This document shows, piece by piece, positions 33,590-46,669 of a DNA stretch of 64,000 bases. Made by a program: the position numbers and the translations under genes. The DNA is from Anoplopoma fimbria (taxonomy: Eukaryota; Chordata; Actinopteri; Perciformes; Anoplopomatidae). The notes beneath the pieces are model-generated. The model searched no databases. It worked only from the letters and a program-made list of their open reading frames with translations, and had not been told where the DNA came from. The stretch spans positions 7,939,539 to 8,003,538 of the forward strand of contig NC_072471.1 in assembly GCF_027596085.1 (NCBI RefSeq). Direction: 5' to 3'. Each line of letters starts with the position of its first letter. Position 1 is the stretch's first letter.

Positions 33590-35785
33590 AATATGCAACT
33601 GACTTTGGCCGATGCTGATGCGGTGGTCGACATTGTTTCAAACAAATGACAGAACATTACATCACTATACCAGCTGTTATTGTGATTAACCAACTGTCAG
33701 ATGCAGACATAAAATACATTGCTTCTCAAAATGTTCACATCAATGGGCCACTTGGGTAACATATTAACATGACATATTTATTTTTAAGTAACATCTTCAA
33801 ACATAACAGAGAATTCATTCTACTTTTAACAGGCTTGGTCGGATGATGATTCCCCTGAGAAAATCCTGTAAAAATAAATTTGACCTATTTCACAAGTTGC
33901 AAAACAATGTAATCTATGTAATTAAATTTGTAGTGTTGAAGGAATGCAATTTGGCTCTTCCTTGCATGACTGACGCTGAGCAATCATTGCAAATAAGAAC
34001 TTTGCTATCGTCATGAGAGCCAATCTGCACAGCCAGACCTGCAGAAATATACAACTGTCAGGACTGAGGACTGAGACAAGGACAGAGACAAGGGCTCGGG
34101 ACAGGGATATCTTTTCATTTAACCAAATGAACAAGAGAAAATGCAAATTGATAGTTTTTAAAAAAAGTTTTTAAAAAAAGAGAAAGTGGTGGCAAGTTTT
34201 GGTCTTTCCTTTTTTTAAAAACTCCAATATAAATAAAATGTTTATATTAAATGTTTAAAAACTGGTGGCAAGTTTTGGTCTTTCCTTTTCAGAACATCAT
34301 TCAATTTCATAACCCTTTGAAAACAACTATAAAAAGGGGAAAGAAAGGAAAATCATCCTTCGAAGGAGTAGAAGTTTTAATTTAATTTACCTTCACCCAA
34401 TACTCATTATTACCGAGCAGAGCATGAACGCATCGGTAATCTCCCTACGTTAGCTGTTAGCTTCGATGCTGCTAACGTTACTAGCTCTCCTGCCGATATC
34501 AACACTGATTTGTTGTTCTCAATGTAACATTATCAGGAATCGGTGGAGCATTTATGCATATTTTTACTGAATATCCGCCACTAACGATCAGCAGTAAAAC
34601 TTTATTTCACTCTATGCTGGTTAAAATGTGTAATTAATTTGCAATTCAAATGGCTGCCAAACCATTGGGGTGAATACCTATAAATAATGGACTTCCTGTT
34701 ACACCACCTTTTCTAGTAAACTTACCCAAAACTCGCACCACCTGCTGGCTTATGGGTCGATCCGCACATCACTACCACCTCATCCTATCGGCCTGTCATA
34801 TAGGAGGAAACGTTCATTTCTGCCCCTGTTTCATTTCAAAGCCTTTATCTTTCCAACACTGATGACGTGCCGATGTCATCTGTCATCCCTTATTCCAATA
34901 TTACAAGAACATCACGTACAAAAATGTACTAAATAGCTTGTGTGTAATGTGTGTGTTACCATCTGAAGCTATATTTTAAGCCCCTGCACCTTGTCTTTCC
35001 TCTCCAGGAGAAGCCGACAGCTCATCTCGCTGAGTCATGACACTCTAATCCACAGAGATTACTGAGAGTCATATTAGGAATCAGTATCAGAGCCACGACC
35101 TCCGTCTGGCTTCAGAGCAGTCTGGACCAATGGGGATGGTTAAATCATCCTCATCCCGGGCGAGTCCTAAAATTTACCCAAGTGATGCTGTATTCATTTT
35201 CCTCCATCTTCCAACCTGCTCACCTCTACTTTTGGAAACTCTTTGTCCCTGTGAGAAACCCATTAGTGATCTTTATAAGATCGCACTGAGCTCATCCTTA
35301 CACTGGAAGATTACAGGAGCAGCTCTTTTAAGAAGAGGGTGCAGGAGGTAAGGAGAGAGGCAATAAAGTGATATCCTGTATGTGTGAATGTACAGACAAT
35401 GTTCCTCATTGTTTGAAATCCTCTGCTCCACAGTGTTGGCCACTGTTCAGGCCCAGTGGAGCAGTTTAGAGGTTCCAAACCTCTACCTATATGCGATAGG
35501 ATGATTATTCATACCCTAATCCTTCAGTCTTGGGATTCAAACTGGCAACCGCCCCGTTAGTTGGCACAGATGTGGGCGGAGAAGCACAGCGGTGTCTAAA
35601 TTGCTTCCACGGGGGCCATCCACGTTGTTTACACAAGTTACTCGTGCTTATCACAAAGTCATTACAGCTTGAGGCCCATTATAAAACCAAGCAATGCCCA
35701 AACAACAGAGTGTGTGTTGAGATGCAAGGAGCGGGCAAACGGGTCTCGCTGTGCAATGGTGTGTTTGACACTTAGATGACTTCTG

Positions 35786-35787
<2 letters not shown>

Positions 35788-35853
<66 letters not shown>
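35788..35853. repeat. (TG)n microsatellite
   Basis: TG run of about 65 bp followed by TTTCTGTGTGTGTTTGTGTGG. Confidence 0.98.
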
Positions 35854-35855
<2 letters not shown>

Positions 35856-35988
35856 CTGTGTGTGTTTGTGTGGAAGTTAGAGGGTGAGCTTGTGAGGAGC
35901 TCCTCCAATGAGGAGAATGTGTGTTCTGCTCACGCTCCACTGAAGCATGAAAAACGCCGAGCCGGCCGGCAGCCAAATCAACACATAC

Positions 35989-36002
35989 ACGCATGCACGC
36001 AT

Positions 36003-36037
<35 letters not shown>

Positions 36038-36040
36038 CAC
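35989..36040. repeat. (ACGC)n / (ATGC) tetranucleotide repeat
   Basis: Thirteen tandem tetranucleotides, the first ones alternating ATGC with ACGC. Confidence 0.95.
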
Positions 36041-36571
36041 CGTTAAGAAATTTGAACCTCTTCTTCATTTAAGATGTGACCTCTACGGATCAGAGGAGAG
36101 GAAATCAATTATTAAAAACTGTACATCTTGTTTCTTAAGGTCTTATGCTGCTTAATTAGAGTTTTTAATAATATAGCTTCAATCAGTATCAGAATATTAA
36201 TGGCTATTGGCTTTGAAAACAATGTTTGTTTATCCTGAATATATGTGATTTTTGTTCCATTGATTGATTTATCTAATTGTCCTACACCACATTATGCCCG
36301 ACCTGTGTGAGCTTACAAGACAACAACAACAACAACAACAAGCGAGCTGATGTCTATCCATCTGACGAATTCATTCTCTTCAAGCTCAAAGCTCAGAAAC
36401 AGAATCCTCAAAATAAATGACTCAACAGATCGATAAGAGGAAGTTTCTGGCGAGTGTCCTGAGACAGCAAAAAATAAGTGTCTCTGGCAGCTCCAGTGGA
36501 GTGAAGTAGCCATGCTGCCACCTGCTGGTGGAAGAGACCAGTTGGGTGCGAAAAAAAAAAAGAAACTTGAT

Positions 36572-37268
36572 CAAATCAAATCAAATTTTATTTATATAGC
36601 GCCTTTCGTGCAAAATTGCAATACAAGGTGCTTAACAATACAATGAAAATACAACAATACTGTGAAAATAAACGGTAGAGAGAAATAATAATATAGAAAC
36701 ATGGTAAAAATAGAAAGAACAGCAACAGAGTAACATTCATATACATAAAATGTATAAAACCAGTATAAAACCAATAAATGTATAAAACCAATAAAACCAG
36801 TAGTAGCACAGTAATACTGATAACAATGGATTAAGAAAATGCTAAACTAAAAAGGTATGTCTTAAGATTTCTCTTCAAAGTGTTTATAGATTGTGATGCC
36901 CTCAGCTCTTCTGGCAGGCTGTTCCAGAGGCGAGGACCATAGACACTAAATGCTGCCTCACCGTAGTTCTTAGTCCTCACCCAGGGAACAACTAAAAGGC
37001 CAGTGCCAGAGGACCTGAGGGATCTAGAGGGAGTATACGTTAAAAGCATGTCTGACAAGTATTCAGGCGCTAGTCCGTTCAGTGATTTGAACACCAATAA
37101 AAGGATCTTAAAATCTATTCTAAAACTGACAGGCAACCAATGGAGGGACTTTAAGACAGGTGAGATGTGTGCTCTCCTTCTGGTCTTGGTAAGCACGTGT
37201 GCCGCTGCATTCTGAATTGTCTGGAGCTGATGTGCTTTTGTAATCTGTTGCACAGGGACAGAAAACAC
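36572..37268 (-). mobile_element. 5'-truncated LINE (CR1/L2-type) 3' end
   Basis: An intact minus-strand frame (37268-36831) encodes the C-terminal end of a non-LTR retrotransposon reverse-transcriptase polyprotein: LQTIQNAAAHVLTKTRRRAH, SPVLKSLHWLPV, then LAPEYLSDML, SLRSSGTGLLVVP and AAFSVYGPRLWNSLPEELR. It is followed by a roughly 260-bp 3'UTR ending in (TTTGA)n (36572-36598 on the plus strand as TCAAATCAAATTTTATTTATATAGCGCC), the tail typical of many fish L2-like elements. It is truncated at the 5' side near 37260. Clade assignment is by recognition; Rex1-like is an alternative. Confidence 0.85.
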
Positions 37269-37269
37269 A

Positions 37270-39298
37270 GAAAATCAATAAGCAAGACCACAGCAGATAC
37301 AAAAATAAACACTTTACAGAAATTGAAAAGCCTCAGGTGTAAATCCACTCTTCTAATCTGGGGAAAAAAGGCCCTGGAAGAAGCTCACGCCATCATGCCG
37401 TGAGTCGACTTCTGCTGTGTCAACAAAGTTTAAAATCAAACACTCTGGACACTGCATCCGTCATTGACCCAGCGGAGGGTCTGAGGCTGAGTGACTGTTA
37501 TATATCGATCCAGCAGCTTCTCCTCACCTCCGCCAGCGATTCTCGCCGTAGTTAGTTTCTCTTATTGATCTCGGCCCTCTCACCGCATCAGCAGCGATCG
37601 ACCCATCAGCCGCCTGATTGAAGATACATTTCACCGCCATATCACAACCTCGGAGGTCGTCTACGGCTTAATCCACTTATGCTTTCCCTAATTACTGGAG
37701 TGTGTCAGAAAAAAAAATGGAACGCGGGCATAATTCGATTCCTATTTTCTCAGATGTGCCCACCGCACTGAAACATCTCATAATATGGGCCATACACCAC
37801 GTTCTCCCCCCGCGGTGGCCTGTGGGCAGCCACGTGATGTGACTCCCAATGAGCGTCTCCGTCTGACAAAAGAGCCAAGGACGATCACTCCGAATGGGAG
37901 GCAGTTTGGATAGATACGCAATGGCAGACGTGATCCCTTCTGTTGGCAAACAACGGGGTGTTGTTTCAAGGCACGATCGGGTTGGCGGGGGAGGGGAGGA
38001 AGGGAGTGAAAAACAAACACACCCCGTGGCATCAAAATCGATGAATTGCGCTGCAGCTTATCCGACGTCCATGCGGCGACCCATACGGGGAAGACGGACA
38101 GGCGGCAGGAAGTCGGGGGACAAACTCTGTTTCACACTTTCACTCATTCAATCAGTCGCTTCACTGTCTCTCACTCAAATCCATTTCCCTTTCTTGTAGC
38201 AGGGAGACACGCTGGGAGACGCACGGCCGCATGCCAGCATCAAAGCCACAGACGACATATTGATTCCCGAATACGGACTTACCGATTTAGTTTCATTGGG
38301 GTAACAGTACTTTTCATCTCGTCAAACTGCTCGGCTGGAGCAAAAACTGCTTATTTTTAGACACGGGGAATCCTCCATTAAGCTTCTATCCAAAGCACTG
38401 CCTCGCTGAGGGGGATCTGGCAAACAGGAACTGAATGGTGGAACATCAAAAAACAATGTTGTATTTCAAGGGGACATCTGTTCATTTTCTCTGCCTCCCT
38501 TAAAAAAATAACTTGGGGGGCCTTTTTTTTTTTCTTTCGCTGGGATGAAATGGTTCTGTGGCGAAAGCAGGAAAGTGGGCTAAAGAACAAATAGAGACAC
38601 ACATATGCATCATCTGATGGATGTCAACCACGCGTGTCCTTGGTTGATGTTCCGTTTCCACAGCAACGGGGGGTCTTTATCGTCATCACATGGAGAGCTG
38701 GGTTATGCCAGTGCAGGATTGCTTTAAATAGCTGTCAGCAATTCACGACACAGCGTGATTAGGCCGACTGTCTGTGCCTTCACCGTCGTGATACTAATCC
38801 CTATTTATGCAACAATTTTCTAAACAAAGCCATGAAGGTGCTTCATTTTCCAGAGAAAAGAAAAGCTGGAATGAGTGGCAGAAGAAAAACAAGCAGAGAG
38901 GTATGGTGGTTCCAAAAGAGGAAAACGTAAAAAAAACACGAACAGCTTCTTGTGCAAAGATGCAACAAGTAGAATAAATAATAAACAAGGCTACTGAAAT
39001 AGAACCACAAGAATGTGGAAATACACAAACCAGACTGTAGAAGAGTTTGTGTGCTGACAGCTGTTTGTTTAACTAGAGCTTTCTTACAGAATCTAAGCCT
39101 GGGTTTTAGCTAGTAAAAGACAGATTTTCTTTTCTGCCACTTTATGGTGACAGATGAGAAGATTAAGTATGAAAAAAGAGATCCCTATCTTGAACTTGGA
39201 AAGACAATGTCGGTTCCCAGCTGGTTCAAAAAAAGTAGCAGGTTTCCCTTGACCTTAAGTGTGATATATTCTACAGGTTGGTCTTTCATGTAATAGTA
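37270..39298. other. Intergenic, no gene seen
   Basis: The segment 37440-38200 is GC-richer with scattered CpGs and several overlapping short frames on both strands, none with a recognisable motif or splice borders. Confidence 0.5.
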
Positions 39299-39299
39299 A

Positions 39300-39539
39300 T
39301 TAAAAAGGGAAAGTTCACACCAAAATCAAAAATACATATTTTTCCTCTTACCTCTTGTACCTTAAGACCTTAAGTCTTTAGATTACCTTGAGTAACCGGG
39401 TCGTGATTTCTGGAAACAATGCTGCTGACATTCCAACGGGAGATAACTCCGACACTCTGCACCTCAGACCCAACGATCTAGTTTTATAAATAGCACTAAA
39501 AGGTAAGAGGAACAATTTTGGAGTGAACCGTCCCTTTAA
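39300..39539. mobile_element. MITE with TTAA target duplication
   Basis: Terminal inverted repeats of about 45 bp: left 39304 AAAGGGAAAGTTCACACCAA followed by AATC..TTTTTCCTCTTACCT; right 39490-39535, reverse-complemented, AAAGGGACGGTTCACTCCAA followed by AATTGTTCCTCTTACCT. TTAA sits immediately outside both ends (39300-39303, 39536-39539). The centre has no coding capacity. The structure indicates a non-autonomous DNA transposon; TTAA suggests a piggyBac-like or similar mobiliser, which is an inference. Confidence 0.75.
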
Positions 39540-39587
39540 GTAAAAATGATATATTTTGGATAGACATATCTGTAATAACAGAGCAAA

Positions 39588-40200
39588 GCCCTACACCCCC
39601 GCCCGACCACTTCGCTCTGCTGCCTCGGGGCGATTGGTTGCCCCGTCGCTCAGAGGTCCCTGCGGCCGATCCACCCGGTCACAGCTTTTTTTCTGTCCTG
39701 GCCCCTCAGTGGTGGAATGAACTCCCCACTGACGTCAGGACAGCAGAGTCGCTGCCCATCTTTAGACGCAGGCTGAAAACTCACCTCTTCAAGAAGTACT
39801 ACCCTGAGCCTTCCTCGTAGCACTTATTGTATTCGTATTAGTTTGTTGCATTTATTGTATTCGTATTAGTTTGTTGCATTTATTGTATTCGTATTAGTTT
39901 GTTGCATTTATTGTATTCGTATTAGTTTGTTGCACTTATTGTATTCGTATCAGTTTGCTGCACTTATTATATTCGTATTAGTTTGTTGCACTTATTGCAT
40001 TCGTATCAGTTTGTTGCACTTATTGTATTCATATTAGTTTGTTTCTGCACTATATTTTTGCTCTGGTTTATGCTTTTAGATGCTTGTTTAAGAAAGGAGA
40101 TGCACTTATGACTTCTGGTGACTAGTAGTTCTCTATGTTGAATACACTTCCTGTAAGTCGCTTTGGATAAAAGCGTCTGCTAAATGACTGTAATGTAATG
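39588..40200 (+). mobile_element. 5'-truncated L2-type LINE 3' end
   Basis: Plus-strand fragment of the same LINE family as 44735-45740. It encodes only the last ~75 residues, with FSVLAPQWWNELPTDVRTAE and RRRLKTHLFKKYYPEPSS before the stop at about 39820. The 3'UTR contains eight 28-bp tandem units (39822-40044) and ends in GTAAGTCGCTTTGGATAAAA plus GCGTCTGCTAAATGACTGTAATGTAATGT. That is the conserved 3' tail shared by many teleost L2 LINEs and by SINEs that use them. Confidence 0.9.
39822..40044 (+). repeat. 28-bp minisatellite in LINE 3'UTR
   Basis: About eight copies of CACTTATTGTATTCGTATTA followed by GTTTGTTG, differing at only a few positions. The corresponding part of the copy at 44.7-45.7 kb has about six more diverged units. 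Confidence 0.95.
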
Positions 40201-42476
40201 TATTGTGAAGCAAAAGCTTGAAGGTAATCAATGGGATACACCAACTTGCTACGTTTTACTTACGTTCTATGGATTATGCAATGATGAGTACAATGGTTCT
40301 CCCTAAAACCGTCCGAAACCGGAACAGAACTGGTTCAAGAACCAGAGCTGATGTGGTGGAAAAGGGTAATAGGAGGCTGTACTGAGATACATCCAGGCTT
40401 TAAAGTAAATGCTAACATCAGCATGCTAAAGTAGAATGTTAACCATGTGGAGCCACCAGGAACTGGTGAGTAGGGCAGGTGTAGCCAATTATTGATGTGA
40501 GTCTCCGCCCACATAACAGGACATATAAACACAGGCCTAGTCATGGCCAGCTCTTGTTGTCTGGGGTCCTACCACTTCCTGTTCGTGTTGTATGTTGGCA
40601 AACAAAAAGACATGTAGCAAAGCCTTTGATCACATGGCCATCGGTATGGTTGTCAGCTGCTGTTTCTATTTTTCTTTAAAACAAATAACAAAACTGTATG
40701 ATTCACACCATTACCAAAAGCACGAAAAAAACAACAACAAAAAAAACTAAAGTCAGTAGGATTCATCCTCTGTGGACCATGATCCAATCTAATCTAATCC
40801 ATCCAGTAGTTATTGAGCATTTCAGTCTCAAGTCTCCAGAGCCACATCGCTAGAGTGGCTAAAAATGACAAAAAACACACATGTATACATACAAATTATT
40901 ATAGTTTGGTATGATAATTAAGTTTGGTATGATAATTAACAAAGAGAAGGTGTAGTAATGATACAAACTAACTGTTTCCGGTAAATTTGCTGATTTATTT
41001 TTAAATGATGACAGTTTGTACTTAGTGACAGACTTAGTGACAGACTTAGTGACGTACGTAGTGACAGACGTAGCCAGCTTTTTTTATGCCGTGTTTAGTT
41101 GAGTCATATTCCATAATTTAGTTTTCTCCCTCCTACACGAGACATAGCAACATGACTGCAGGTTAATTGGCGGTTGTAGAGCCTGCGGGAGGGGGGAGCT
41201 TTTAGCTGCCTGTTTTTGAAGCCAACATCATTTCTTTCTTCTTATTTTTGTTTTTGCACAGAGGATTGTTTTGTGGGTTAATTTGTGCTTACGCAGACCT
41301 TTGCTCAAGTACATTTTACATTTAACTAAAAATGTTCTATGAATAACTTGGCTCCTCTTCAAATGCAACAAAAACTGAAGGCAAGGTGGAGGTTTACATC
41401 AGGTTTTAATGAGTTTTTACAGCTGCAGCAGTCAGAGAACAGGACACACACCATCAACTGCGGCTATTTATACCGGCATAATTCAGTTTGATGAGACGCT
41501 CTTCAAAAGGCTTTTTCTGTATTCAGAAACATGGCCATTGACTCTTCTCTTTTGTATTGGCTAGTTTATCATTAGCTTGTTTTCCTCTTCTGTTTTTGAC
41601 CCTGCTTAATCAGATCCATAATCTCTCTTGCATATAAAACATATGCAAGTGAGCTGCTGCAGGCTTCAAAGACTCTGCTTTTCTGACAATTTACAGTCTA
41701 AGCAGTAAAGTGATGGACGACAACAAGTGTAATCCTGACAATGTCAGGCTTTTGAGAAAAATGTATGGGTGATGAAGATGGATTAATTAAGAGAACACAA
41801 AACACCTCTCTTAAACAATTCATATATACCATTTCACATATACGACCAAATATATGGAAATTGCATTAGCTGAGGCAGCAAACTAAAGTCAAAGCTGCTT
41901 CTTTCAAGCTTTACCAGCTGACTATTATATTCTGGTCATTCAGAATACAGGTGCACAAGGCCGCCTTTATAACCTGACTGAAGTACTATACTCTAACTGT
42001 TCAAAAAGTATATTGTATTAAGGTTTATCTTGCAATACTATGTTTAAGAAAATAGCATATTTCCAGTGCACAAAATTCTATTAAATTCCAAATTCACATT
42101 CACATAATTTCAGAATTATGAATAATAGTGTGTTTAAGTTATTTGACATAATTCAATGTATTCTGACAAATATGTCAAAAACGTATATTTTATGATATCA
42201 ACATATAAGGAAGAGAGTTAACGTTTTAGGGCTCATTTAAACTATGTTCTATCTTTTGTTGTCTCTTTTTTAAGTTTTTATGTTATTTACTATAATTATA
42301 TAAGTATGGCAGTTGTAGCTACTATATAAAGTATTTTTTTTAAAGGACAGAAATAAATGTTTCTAATAAATGTTATCTAGACCTGTAAATATATGTTTTT
42401 TTTAGCTAGTTAAATATTTATATTTCAATACTGTGCACTAATATTGTGAAGCAAATGCATTTCTGTTTTCTGCACG

Positions 42477-42580
<104 letters not shown>

Positions 42581-43532
42581 TATACCCCCTATGGCCACAC
42601 ATCATCTCCTCCACACTGCTTAGTAGATGAGATTATGATGGAGTTGTGGGTGGGGGCTGACTCATGCCAGGAACATTAATCAGAGCTGTGGCAACATCAA
42701 GGTGTTGTGACATCAGGTGCATCTCGCAGCGAATGGAAAACGCAGGAAGTGACAACACTCTAATCCAATAGCATCTCAAAAACACACAGTTATGATATTA
42801 CAGCTCAGGAAATTCAGACTAATTGGGAACCACAGTGTGAGCTCATGCTTCACACGGATGCAGCGCTGCAGAATGATCTCTAGAGGGAGCTAAGAGTATG
42901 GAGGAGACACAACGTCCAAAGTCAAACTATTCTGAAAAATCTTTCCATCACATTTCATCACCACAAAAGCCAACTAGCTTTTGATACACTTTCAAAAATG
43001 TCCAACTTAAATAAGAAAATGTTATATTCTTATTAAGACAAGTGGAAAAAATAGGATTGGTTTCATTTGTGTCTGGTGTTGCCTCCCTTTCTCTCCCTTT
43101 CCAAACTGTTACCATGTTGAAACAAGGCCGAATAAAATGGATCGTGGTTTGATTGGAAAAGAAAAGAACATTTTGACTTCAGTAAGTTTTAAAGAGCAAG
43201 GTATCCCGCATTGGAAATAAAGTTGAACAGCCTCAGAGTGCTGGCATGCTATCGCCCCCTTTTAAGAAAAGTAAGATTAGAAAGTCAGAGTTCGATTGAA
43301 CGCGGCGTTTAATTGGATAATGTTGCAGAGCAGCACCCTGCTAATGTGCACACCACATAAAGCCATTAAGTGGATGCCGGCCGAGATGTATCCACTCTGA
43401 CACTGTTTACTGTTGACAGTAGGCTCCTCCTCCTCCTCCTCCCTTTCTCCTCCCTTTCACCCCGTTAGATCACACTCTGCTTCTGCTCAACCAGCCTGAC
43501 AGCAATTTCCGGAAACAAAGATGAGGCGGGCA

Positions 43533-43534
<2 letters not shown>

Positions 43535-43614
<80 letters not shown>
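43535..43614. repeat. (TG)n microsatellite
   Basis: About 80 bp TG, followed by two TGTGGATG units. Confidence 0.98.
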
Positions 43615-43615
<1 letters not shown>

Positions 43616-44734
43616 ATGTGTGTGGATGTGAGCAATCACAGACTGATAAATAATTAAAAGCTAATTTTCTGGCATAAAACATGGATGAACAAAAATTATT
43701 TCGAAAGACAGAGAGAGAGACAGAGAGAGAGAAAGGCTGATAATTACGGTTCCTATTGATTATGTGCTTTGCCTCGGAGAGATTTGTTTCCATTTGTAAT
43801 TAGGCATCGGACTCCACTGGAAGTGCCTCTAAATGACCATTTACAGGATTAAATATAGATGAGTGCTGGTCTGAAACCCCGCAAGCCCACACTTCCTGTT
43901 CCATTAACAACTATATCTGTCTATGCTCCGCGTCATCAACTGGTGAATTCACATGTAGGCTTTTTTATTCAGCTGAAAGCGGCACCATCAGCTTATCAAC
44001 CATATGTAGAAACATTTGTGCTTTTGAGTGGATGAATCTCAAAAAGCTCTTTTTCTCTCAAAGGTACTCGGAGCAGGTAGTGAGGTCAGGTGATGTTCAG
44101 AGAAGACGCTCCCGCTGCAGTGACATTCACGCGGATGGAAGTGCATTTGTCTAGATCGCAAAGAAGCGGGACAACAAAACAATAATTTTGTGCCACGATG
44201 TTATGAATAAAGAGTGATTCATTCACAGCGAGAGCAGCAGAAGGCTACTGCCCACGGACAGGCTGAGTAAGGGGGGGGGGGGGGCACTCAGCAGACAGTA
44301 GACTCACACAGGGATACGACAGGAGCTGCTTCAAAGCTGTCGTGAAAATCCCTGTTTGACCATGCATGGCTTAAAAAAAACAGGAATCTATTAGTCTCTT
44401 CCTCTAGCTCAATTAATTCAATTAATGACTTGTATATAATGAGAAGAATTAATCAAGTATTACAAAAAATAATAATATTGTGTGGACGAAATAAGAGACT
44501 GTCACTTCATTTGAAAATGTATGATACATATGGTATGGCAGGGCTCCAGAAGGGCATGCGACCAAACCAGACCCAACATCACGGGCTGAGGTGAACATCT
44601 GGAGGCGATGGCCCCTTGGACCACCGAACTCGCCCTTCTGACCCAACATCTTTCATCTGACATAAAAAAAAAACATTTATCCGCACCTTCATTCCTGTTA
44701 ACAATCATTTAGATCATGTGTGAAGAAATTACAT

Positions 44735-45740
44735 TACATTTACATTACATTACAGTCATTTAGCAGACGTTTTATCCAAAGCGACTTACAGGAAGTGTAT
44801 TCAACATAGGTATTCAAGAGAACCAGAAGTCATAAGTGCATCTCCTTTCTTAAACAAGCATCTCAAAGCATAAGCCAGAGCAAAAGTATAGTGCAGAAAC
44901 AAATTACTACGAAAACAATAATTGCAACAGACTAATACGAATATAATAAGTGCTACAAACTACTACGAATAGGATAAGTGCAGTAAACGAATACGAATTC
45001 AATAAGTGCAGCGAACTGATACGAATACAGTGAGTGCAACAACTAATACGAACGCAATAAGTGCTACGAGGAAGGCTCAGGGTAGTACTTCTTGAAGAGG
45101 TGAGTTTTCAGCCTGCGCCGAAAGATGGGCAGCGACTCTGCTGTCCTGACGTCAGTGGGGAGTTCATTCCACCACTGAGGGGCCAGGACAGAAAAAAGCT
45201 GTGACCGGGTGGATCGGCCGCAGGGACCTCTGAGCGACGGGGCAACCAATCGCCCCGAGGCAGCAGAGCGAAGTGGTCGGGCGGGGTTGTAGGGCTTGAC
45301 CATGGCCTGGAGATAGGAAGGAGCTGTTCCTTTCCCTGCCCTGTAGGCTAGCACCAGAGTCTCAAACTGGATGCGAGCTCTTACAGGGAGCCAGTGTAGA
45401 GAACGGAGAAGGGGAGTTGTGTGGGAGAACTCGGGGCGATTGAACACCAGACGTGCTGCAGCTTTCTGGACAAGCTCCAGAGGTCTGATGGCCGACGCCG
45501 GGGCTCCGGCAAGTAGTGAGTTGCAGTAGTCCAGGCGGGAGATGACCAGAGCCTGGATGAGCACCTGCGCCGTCTCCTCAGTGAGGAAGGGGCGAATCCT
45601 CCTGATGTTGTAGAGCAGGAATCTGCAGGAGCGTGTGACCGATGCAATGTTTGCTGAGAACGACAGTTGGTCGTCCAGGGTCACACCCAGATTCCTCACA
45701 GTCCGAGTTGGCGTCACCACGGCAAATTCACAATGTGTAC
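44735..45740 (-). mobile_element. L2-type LINE, 5'-truncated, with intact C-terminal ORF
   Basis: A long minus-strand frame (45792-45064, LINE-derived from about residue 20) covers the C-terminal part of the reverse-transcriptase protein: RTVRNLGVTLDDQLSF, LTEETAQVLIQALVISRLDYCN, then LVQKAAARLVFN, LLRSLHWLPVRARI, FSVLAPQWWNELPTDVRTAE and the end KKYYPEPSS. The 3'UTR has diverged 28-bp-type units (about 44900-45062) and the L2 tail GCAGACGTTTTATCCAAAGC (read on plus), ending in an (ATTAC)n run at 44730-44752. The polymerase catalytic domain is lost by 5' truncation near 45740. The annotated Met lies in flanking sequence, so it is not a real start. Confidence 0.9.
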
Positions 45741-46462
45741 GCCTGTGGGAACTAGCAACAAAAAGTAAAACAAAAAGATTTCGGGTGCACATAAATTATG
45801 TGCTGGTGCACCAGTGCAACCAATGGTCAAAGTTGGTCTGGAGCCCAGTATACTCTGTGGCCTCTGTGTGCTCCTATTGGCCTCCCCAGTTAGGGAATTA
45901 TATAAACAAATAAAATAATCAGCAACATTTTCTCCTAACTCTCAACTTTTCCTTTAAGTCAACTTGCAACCTGAAGCTTCCAACTCCATAACACTCAAAT
46001 AAAGTTTGCTTCGTAAATTCTGAAATGATAAGAATAAAGTGAATGTTTATTTTCGTATGCTGATGAAGACTGTGAAATATAGTCAAAAGTGGATGGAGAT
46101 TTTTAGTGGAGATTGTTCCAAAATTATCACAAATTAACTGTTAAGCGGTTAAATGTATCGGCTTTTATAATAATACTTGACTCATAACAACTTCTTAATG
46201 TGAGACCACATCCTCTCTTACTCCCATGACTCAGGGAAACCACACTGCTGGTATCCAGTGGTGGCAAACAATGAGTTACCAGTCATGGCGGAATATATGA
46301 CTATAAATGTGACAGTGCTTGTGTGTATCTCTCTCCAAACCATGGCCCATGTTCACACTGAGGTGATGATTGAAACTACTAAACCACCAGTAATACTGAG
46401 TTATTTTTGGACTGGCAACGTGATATTGGAATTTGTGTGGGGAGAGTTTATGCGTCTGTAGG
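45741..46462. other. Non-coding spacer, no gene seen
   Basis: Unremarkable sequence between the LINE and the complex repeat block. Confidence 0.5.
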
Positions 46463-46669
46463 AGGGACGGCTCCTCTAGCTCCCGGACGGCTCAACCTCC
46501 TCTAGCTATGCTAGCTATAGGAGGTTGAGCCGGCCGGTCCACCGGTAGCGGTACCGTGAAAAACACCGGTAATCCGGCACACCGGTATACAGGAGGATGA
46601 GCCGTCCAGTGAAACATCCGTGAAAACATCATGACATTGCGTCACTGCACCGCTACTGTGACAAACATG
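46463..46669 (+). repeat. Left-arm copy of the GC-rich head unit (truncated)
   Basis: Matches the reverse complement of the right-arm heads (49259-49527 and others). It includes the palindrome CTCAACCTCCT..AGGAGGTTGAG at 46491-46529, the ACCGGTAATCCGGCACACCG segment and the end ACTGTGACAAAC. It lacks the outer ~65 bp, and its CRE site is mutated (TGACATTGCGTCA). It leads directly into the VNTR. Confidence 0.9.

Larger units (their letters stand above)
33590..36571. other. Intergenic, no gene seen
   Basis: Contains a 27-bp direct repeat (TGGTGGCAAGTTTTGGTC.. at 34187 and 34263), (TG)n at 35788-35853, an ACGC/ATGC tetranucleotide tract at 35989-36040 and (CAA)7 at 36321-36341. No exon is supported. 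Confidence 0.5.

Noticed and set aside
45741..45792. Start Met of the 242-codon LINE frame as a gene start
   Set aside because: The first ~17 codons are flanking sequence fused by chance; LINE homology begins after them.
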